From Bacillota bacterium (GTDB lineage Bacteria; Bacillota; Clostridia; Peptostreptococcales; Anaerovoracaceae): a stretch of 41,777 nt of DNA. The notes under the pieces are model-generated. The model was given only the letters and a program-made list of their open reading frames with translations, was not told where the DNA came from and made no database searches. The first letter of the stretch is position 1. The number at the start of each line of letters is the position of its first letter. The stretch covers positions 1 to 41,777 of the forward strand of contig JAFQHT010000002.1 of assembly GCA_017397825.1 (NCBI GenBank), given 5' to 3'. Shown here one piece after another: positions 37,995 through 41,777 of this stretch. The position numbers were made by a program, and so were the translations under genes.

Positions 37995-40715
37995 ATGTCG
38001 AACAAGGGGATTGATCTTTCCTTTAATCTGCCGCCGGTCAGTGAGTCCGGCCATCTGGCAATGGGCATCCTGGCCCATGTGGATGCAGGCAAGACAACTT
38101 TATCAGAGAGCATTCTGTACCTGACCGGAGCAATCCGTAAGATGGGCAGGGTGGACCATAAGGACGCTTTTCTGGACAACAACGCAATTGAGCAAAACCG
38201 CGGAATTACGGTGTTTTCCAAGGAGGCTCGTTTTGTGTTGGGCGAAAAAGAGTTTGTGCTTCTGGATACTCCTGGACATACCGATTTCAGTGCTGAAATG
38301 GAGCGTACTCTGCAGGTGCTGGACTACGCAGTGCTGGTAATCAGCGGGGCTGACGGTGTGCAGGCTCATACTGAAACTTTGTGGAAACTGCTGGACAGTT
38401 ACAGAATCCCTGCATTTATTTTTGTAAATAAAATGGATCAGCCGGGAACTGACCGTGCCGCTCTTATGGCCGACATGAGCAAGGTGCTGGGTGACGGACT
38501 GGTTGAAATTTTTGATGATGGTACGCCTGATGCGGATGCAGCAGCCATGTGCAGCGAGGCTCTCATGGAGGAATTCCTAGAAAGGGGAGCTGTGACCACA
38601 GAATCAATGCAGGAGGCGGTGATGTCGCGCCAGCTTTTCCCTGTATCCTTTGGTTCGGCCCTTAAAATGGCAGGGGTGGAAGAATTTCTGAAAACTTTCA
38701 GCACTTATACCGGTAAGAAAGCATACGGACCGGACTTCGGTGCCCGTGTGTACAAAATCAGCCGTGACAAGCAGGGAAACCGCCAGACTCATCTTAAGAT
38801 TACCGGCGGTGTGCTTAAGAGCAAGACTCTCATACAGACCGGAGAGGCAGACGAAGACAACGAAAAAATCGAGCAGATAAGAATATATTCCGGCGGTGCT
38901 TTTCAGCAGGTGCCTGAGGCAGAAGCAGGTATGATTTGTGCAGTAACAGGTCTGTCACAGACTTTTGCAGGACAGGGCCTTGGAACCGAGGCAGAGGCCG
39001 GACATATGAAACCGGTGCTTCAGCCGGCGCTCACATATAAAATGATTCTTCCGGAAGGGGCGGACCCGGTGACAGTAATGCAGAAACTGCGCCAGCTGGA
39101 GGAAGAAGACCCGACTCTTCATCTGGTGTGGAAAGAGCAGCTGCAGGAAATCCATGTGCAGGTGATGGGGGCACTGGAACTGGAAATTCTTCAGCATCAG
39201 ATTGAAGAAAGATTTGACATGAAGGTAAGCTTCGGAGAAGGAAGCATAATATACAAAGAAACTATTGCAGAACCGGTAATCGGTATCGGGCATTTTGAGC
39301 CTCTCAGGCACTATGCGGAGGCCCATCTTCTCATGGAACCATTGCCCGCAGGCAGCGGCATGGCGTTTGATACCCGCTGCCCTGAGGACAAGCTGGACAG
39401 AAACTGGCAGCGCCTCATCCACACACATCTTGTGGAAAGAAAACATCCGGGCGTTCTTACAGGTTCAGAGATTACAGACATAAAAATCAGTATTCTGGCG
39501 GGCAGGGCTCATCAGAAACATACTGAGGGCGGAGACTTCAGGCAGGCAACCTACAGAGCAGTCCGTCAGGGACTCCGTAAGGCGAAGAGTGTATTGCTTG
39601 AACCTTACTACAGTTTCCGTCTTGAAGTTCCTGCTGAAAACATCGGTCGTGCCATGGCTGACATGCAGCGTCTCTTTGCCAAGTGCAGTCTGCCGGAAAT
39701 CACAGCAGGCGGTGAAATGAACCTGCTGAAGGGCAGCGGTCCTGTGGCAACTCTTCAGGATTATCAGCGCGAGTGTGCAGCATACACCAAAGGCCGCGGC
39801 AGATTCATGGCAATTCCTGACGGTTACAGGCCGTGCCACAATCAGGAAGAAGTAGTGGCGGCTATAGGCTATAGCCCTGAAAGCGATATTTTAAACCCTA
39901 CCGGGTCGGTTTTCTGTGACCACGGTGCAGCTGTTTATGTGGACTGGCAGCAAGTTGATGAAATGGCCCATGTGGACAGCGGATTCAGGATTGTTGGGAA
40001 TGATGTGATTGAAGATACGCCTGCATTGCCGGACGGCAGACGAAGCAGATCAGGCATTACGGCATCAGCCAAGGAACTTGAAGAAATTTTCCTCAGAACC
40101 TACGGCAAGTCCAAGCGTGATGAGGCTCTCCGCCGCGAGGCTATGAGCAAAGGTACACGCCGACCGCCGTCAGACATTATTGAAAACTTTCCTCAGCCTA
40201 ACTGGAAGCACGAGCGCGGCAAAGGGCAGCCTTTCATGGTGATAGACGGTTACAATGTAATCTTTGCCTGGGACGAGCTGAAAGCACTGGCACAGATTAA
40301 TCTTGACTCAGCCCGGGAGGCATTTCTCGATATTCTGGGCAATTATCAGGGCTACAAAAAAATGGGCATGGTAGTTGTTTTCGACGGCTATAAAGTCGCA
40401 GGAAGTCCGGGCAGCAAGCAGGAATACGGTCAGATCAAGGTTATCTATACAAAAGAAGCGGAAACCGCTGACCGCTTCATCGAAAAGACAATATACGAGA
40501 TGGGCCGTAAATACGATGTGGCCGTTGTCACATCAGACAGGCCGGTGCAGATGGCGGCTCTGGGTGACGGCGCACAGAGAATTTCTGCCCGCGAATTTTA
40601 TCAGGAAGTTATTAATACATCAGAAGAAATCCGTCAGAAGCTTAAGACTCAGAAGACGATTAAAAATCAGCCTTTTGCGGATGTTTTTGCAGATGCAGAT
40701 ATAAAGGAGGAATAA
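37995..40715 (+). CDS. Tet(M)-like translational GTPase fused to a Rae1/YacP-type NYN nuclease domain
   Basis: A 906-residue fusion. Residues 1 to about 660 resemble Tet(M)/EF-G-type GTPases: G1 GILAHVDAGKTT, switch I NRGIT, G3 DTPGHTDF, G4 NKMD, and the elongation-factor domains II-V (for example the domain IV/V stretch SVLLEPYYSFRLEVP). A charged linker follows, then residues about 745-885 form a YacP/Rae1 NYN (PIN-like) domain with acidic positions in VIDGYNVIF, VVFDGYKV, TADRFIEK and VVTSDRPVQ. In Bacillus, Rae1 is a separate ribosome-associated endoribonuclease. The combined protein would act at the ribosomal A site. It starts behind CAGGAGCAG and precedes a nitroreductase gene by 1 bp. 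Whether it confers tetracycline protection cannot be judged. Confidence 0.9.
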   Translation: MSNKGIDLSFNLPPVSESGHLAMGILAHVDAGKTTLSESILYLTGAIRKMGRVDHKDAFLDNNAIEQNRGITVFSKEARFVLGEKEFVLLDTPGHTDFSAEMERTLQVLDYAVLVISGADGVQAHTETLWKLLDSYRIPAFIFVNKMDQPGTDRAALMADMSKVLGDGLVEIFDDGTPDADAAAMCSEALMEEFLERGAVTTESMQEAVMSRQLFPVSFGSALKMAGVEEFLKTFSTYTGKKAYGPDFGARVYKISRDKQGNRQTHLKITGGVLKSKTLIQTGEADEDNEKIEQIRIYSGGAFQQVPEAEAGMICAVTGLSQTFAGQGLGTEAEAGHMKPVLQPALTYKMILPEGADPVTVMQKLRQLEEEDPTLHLVWKEQLQEIHVQVMGALELEILQHQIEERFDMKVSFGEGSIIYKETIAEPVIGIGHFEPLRHYAEAHLLMEPLPAGSGMAFDTRCPEDKLDRNWQRLIHTHLVERKHPGVLTGSEITDIKISILAGRAHQKHTEGGDFRQATYRAVRQGLRKAKSVLLEPYYSFRLEVPAENIGRAMADMQRLFAKCSLPEITAGGEMNLLKGSGPVATLQDYQRECAAYTKGRGRFMAIPDGYRPCHNQEEVVAAIGYSPESDILNPTGSVFCDHGAAVYVDWQQVDEMAHVDSGFRIVGNDVIEDTPALPDGRRSRSGITASAKELEEIFLRTYGKSKRDEALRREAMSKGTRRPPSDIIENFPQPNWKHERGKGQPFMVIDGYNVIFAWDELKALAQINLDSAREAFLDILGNYQGYKKMGMVVVFDGYKVAGSPGSKQEYGQIKVIYTKEAETADRFIEKTIYEMGRKYDVAVVTSDRPVQMAALGDGAQRISAREFYQEVINTSEEIRQKLKTQKTIKNQPFADVFADADIKEE

Positions 40716-40716
40716 C

Positions 40717-41382
40717 ATGGAATTAAAAAAAGCAATTGAGGAAAGAAGCTCTGTCAGAGGATTTTTGCCTGATCCGGTTTCAAAGGAAACTTTAGAAAAT
40801 GTTATCAGACTTGCTACTCATGCAGTTTCAGCAGAAAACTGCCAGCCATGGGAAATCGCTGTAGTGACCGGTGACGTGCTGAAAAAAGTCACAGAAGATA
40901 ATTCGGAGTGCCTCAGGGAAGGTCTTCCGACCAGTGACCTTTATGTTCCTGCCATGGGCGACTACAAACCAAGAAGAGTGGAAGTGGGAAAGATGCTTTT
41001 CAGCGCTATGGAAATTGCCCGCGAAGATAAGGAAAAACGTTTCTGGTGGCTTTCCAGAGGATATCGTTTCTTCGATGCTCCTGTTGGTATTGTGCTTTAT
41101 ATTGACAAGGAGCTGGACGAAAACTGTTATCGTTTCGACGTGGGCTGTCTGGCACAGAATATTACTCTTGCAGCCATGGAATACGGCCTGGGAACCTGCG
41201 TTGCTTATCAGCCTATTGAATACGAAAGAGGTATACGCCAGCATCTGAGTATTTCTGACGACAAGATTCTCGTGGCAGCAGTTGCCATCGGCTACCCTGA
41301 CTGGGAGTTTGCGGCAAACAAGGTAAGAACTCCGCGTCTGCCGGTTGAAGAAGTGACAACATGGTACGGTTTTGACGAATAA
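40717..41382 (+). CDS. Nitroreductase-family FMN protein
   Basis: A 221-residue member of the nitroreductase fold. The opening ELKKAIEERSSVRGFLPDPVSKETLENVIRLA contains the Arg-Ser FMN-binding pair, followed by SAENCQPWEI, and near the C-terminus AMEYGLGTCVAYQP and AAVAIGYPD. It should bind FMN and use NAD(P)H; the natural substrate is unknown, as usual for this family. ATG 40717 follows AAAGGAGGAATAAC, 1 bp after the GTPase stop, so expression is coupled to the fusion protein. A terminator shared with the convergent acyltransferase gene follows. Confidence 0.88.
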   Translation: MELKKAIEERSSVRGFLPDPVSKETLENVIRLATHAVSAENCQPWEIAVVTGDVLKKVTEDNSECLREGLPTSDLYVPAMGDYKPRRVEVGKMLFSAMEIAREDKEKRFWWLSRGYRFFDAPVGIVLYIDKELDENCYRFDVGCLAQNITLAAMEYGLGTCVAYQPIEYERGIRQHLSISDDKILVAAVAIGYPDWEFAANKVRTPRLPVEEVTTWYGFDE

Positions 41383-41395
41383 ATCGTGTAAACAT

Positions 41396-41428
41396 AAAAA
41401 GAACCTTTCATATGAGAGGTTCTTTTTT
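41396..41428. terminator. Bidirectional terminator between nitroreductase and acyltransferase genes
   Basis: AAAAAGAACCT and AGGTTCTTTTTT form a stem around TTCATATGAG, with A and T runs on the two sides. Confidence 0.85.
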
Positions 41429-41459
41429 ATTGAAAAAGTACACGGACAGGATGCAAACG

Positions 41460-41777
41460 TTACAAACCGAGGAACTCTCCGTCAGGATTATCATCCTGGG
41501 CACTGTTAACTGCGTGATAGTAGATGTTCATATATTTCAGTGCATTAAAATGTTTGTCCGGTTTAACCTGGTAGATTTTATCCTCAAAATATATGTTCAG
41601 TTTGTTCTTGCCAAGGGCGCTGACAGCACTTATGCCGGCAAATGGCAGAGTAAGCATATTGCCCGGAGCCAGTTCCACTTCGTAGCGGTCTTTGTACATT
41701 GTGAATGAGGCCTCTTCGGAAAGAACGTTTTTATTCTTATATAATATTACTTCAGAAAATCTTACCTTGTCGCTGTA
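41460..41777 (-). CDS. Probable lysophospholipid acyltransferase (PlsC family), C-terminal part
   Basis: The frame is open from the right edge, with 26 sense codons before the first internal ATG (41699), so the N-terminal catalytic part is outside the window. The visible 105 residues resemble the C-terminal extension of clostridial 1-acyl-glycerol-3-phosphate acyltransferases: ISAVSALGKNKLNIYFEDKIY, QVKPDKHFNALKYMNIYYHAV and the terminal DGEFLGL. The HxxxxD acyltransferase motif is not visible, so identification rests on this tail alone. The gene converges on the nitroreductase gene and uses the shared terminator. Confidence 0.65.
   Translation of the reverse strand, partial: YSDKVRFSEVILYKNKNVLSEEASFTMYKDRYEVELAPGNMLTLPFAGISAVSALGKNKLNIYFEDKIYQVKPDKHFNALKYMNIYYHAVNSAQDDNPDGEFLGL

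Noticed and set aside
37995..40715. Annotation as a tetracycline resistance gene
   Set aside because: The GTPase part is Tet(M)-like, but the C-terminal nuclease fusion, housekeeping context and lack of mobile flanks make a resistance call unsupported.
41412..41708. A 98-codon plus-strand frame at the right edge
   Set aside because: It starts in a terminator arm and is antisense to the acyltransferase tail, which matches a known pattern.
1..41777. tRNA, rRNA, insertion sequences, prophage or attachment sites
   Set aside because: No cloverleaf-like sequence, rRNA core, transposase motif or integrase was recognised in any region; absence by eye is not proof.

Overview
The window looks like chromosome from an anaerobic, amino-acid-fermenting member of the Clostridia (Bacillota). 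The basis is moderate GC with strong AGGAGG ribosome sites, an electron-bifurcating-type [FeFe] hydrogenase (HydABC), a thiolase, a five-gene branched-chain amino acid ABC importer, a split B12-dependent methionine synthase, clostridial families of unknown function (DUF1836, DUF1847, DUF4230, TM1266-like), and a sigma-54 regulatory unit. I cannot name the genus. No prophage, transposase, CRISPR array, rRNA or tRNA was seen. Both ends cut genes: a DUF2156 protein at the left and a probable lysophospholipid acyltransferase at the right.

Layout. 1-2180: DUF2156 gene end and thiolase. 2221-9408: a GlnK/GlnL-type two-component pair (minus) divergent from livJHMGF (plus). The intergenic region carries a striking array of TTGAAG boxes at exact 10-bp spacing, ending at the liv promoter. 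9457-11114: EamA exporter and DUF4230 protein. 11134-13025: acyl-CoA synthetase (minus), sharing a perfect 7-3-7 inverted repeat with the divergent promoter of the next operon. 13026-18141: DUF1836, ybaK, metF, MetH activation-domain protein, metH. 18142-18470: a compact type I toxin-antitoxin locus of the Fst/holin-like class (28-codon toxin, convergent antisense RNA, shared terminator, direct repeats). 18464-19515: an orphan hypothetical gene and fabZ. 19703-24025: hydCBA. 24048-27242: cysteine-containing membrane protein, glnS, DUF1847. 27274-28681: a PD-(D/E)XK-like protein that seems to have lost part of its catalytic core, and a small hypothetical gene. 28721-31397: a PAS-sigma-54 activator divergent from a ketopantoate-reductase-family gene with a perfect -24/-12 promoter. 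31407-34888: prepilin peptidase, yhbY, truA, dCMP deaminase, tagO. 34894-37730: a leader with a terminator abutting the ribosome site, then a TM1266-like protein, a lipoprotein and a fused permease-ATPase. 37687-41428: a repeat cluster, a Tet(M)-like GTPase fused to a Rae1/YacP-type NYN nuclease domain, and a nitroreductase.

How the genes may work together. The importer, thiolase, acyl-CoA synthetase, ketopantoate-reductase-like enzyme and hydrogenase fit fermentation of amino acids with disposal of electrons as H2. The GlnK/GlnL-like pair is the obvious candidate regulator of liv. The sigma-54 activator almost certainly controls the reductase gene. The most interesting items are the phased GlnL-type operator, the toxin-antitoxin locus, the GTPase-nuclease fusion and the attenuated TM1266/ABC operon.
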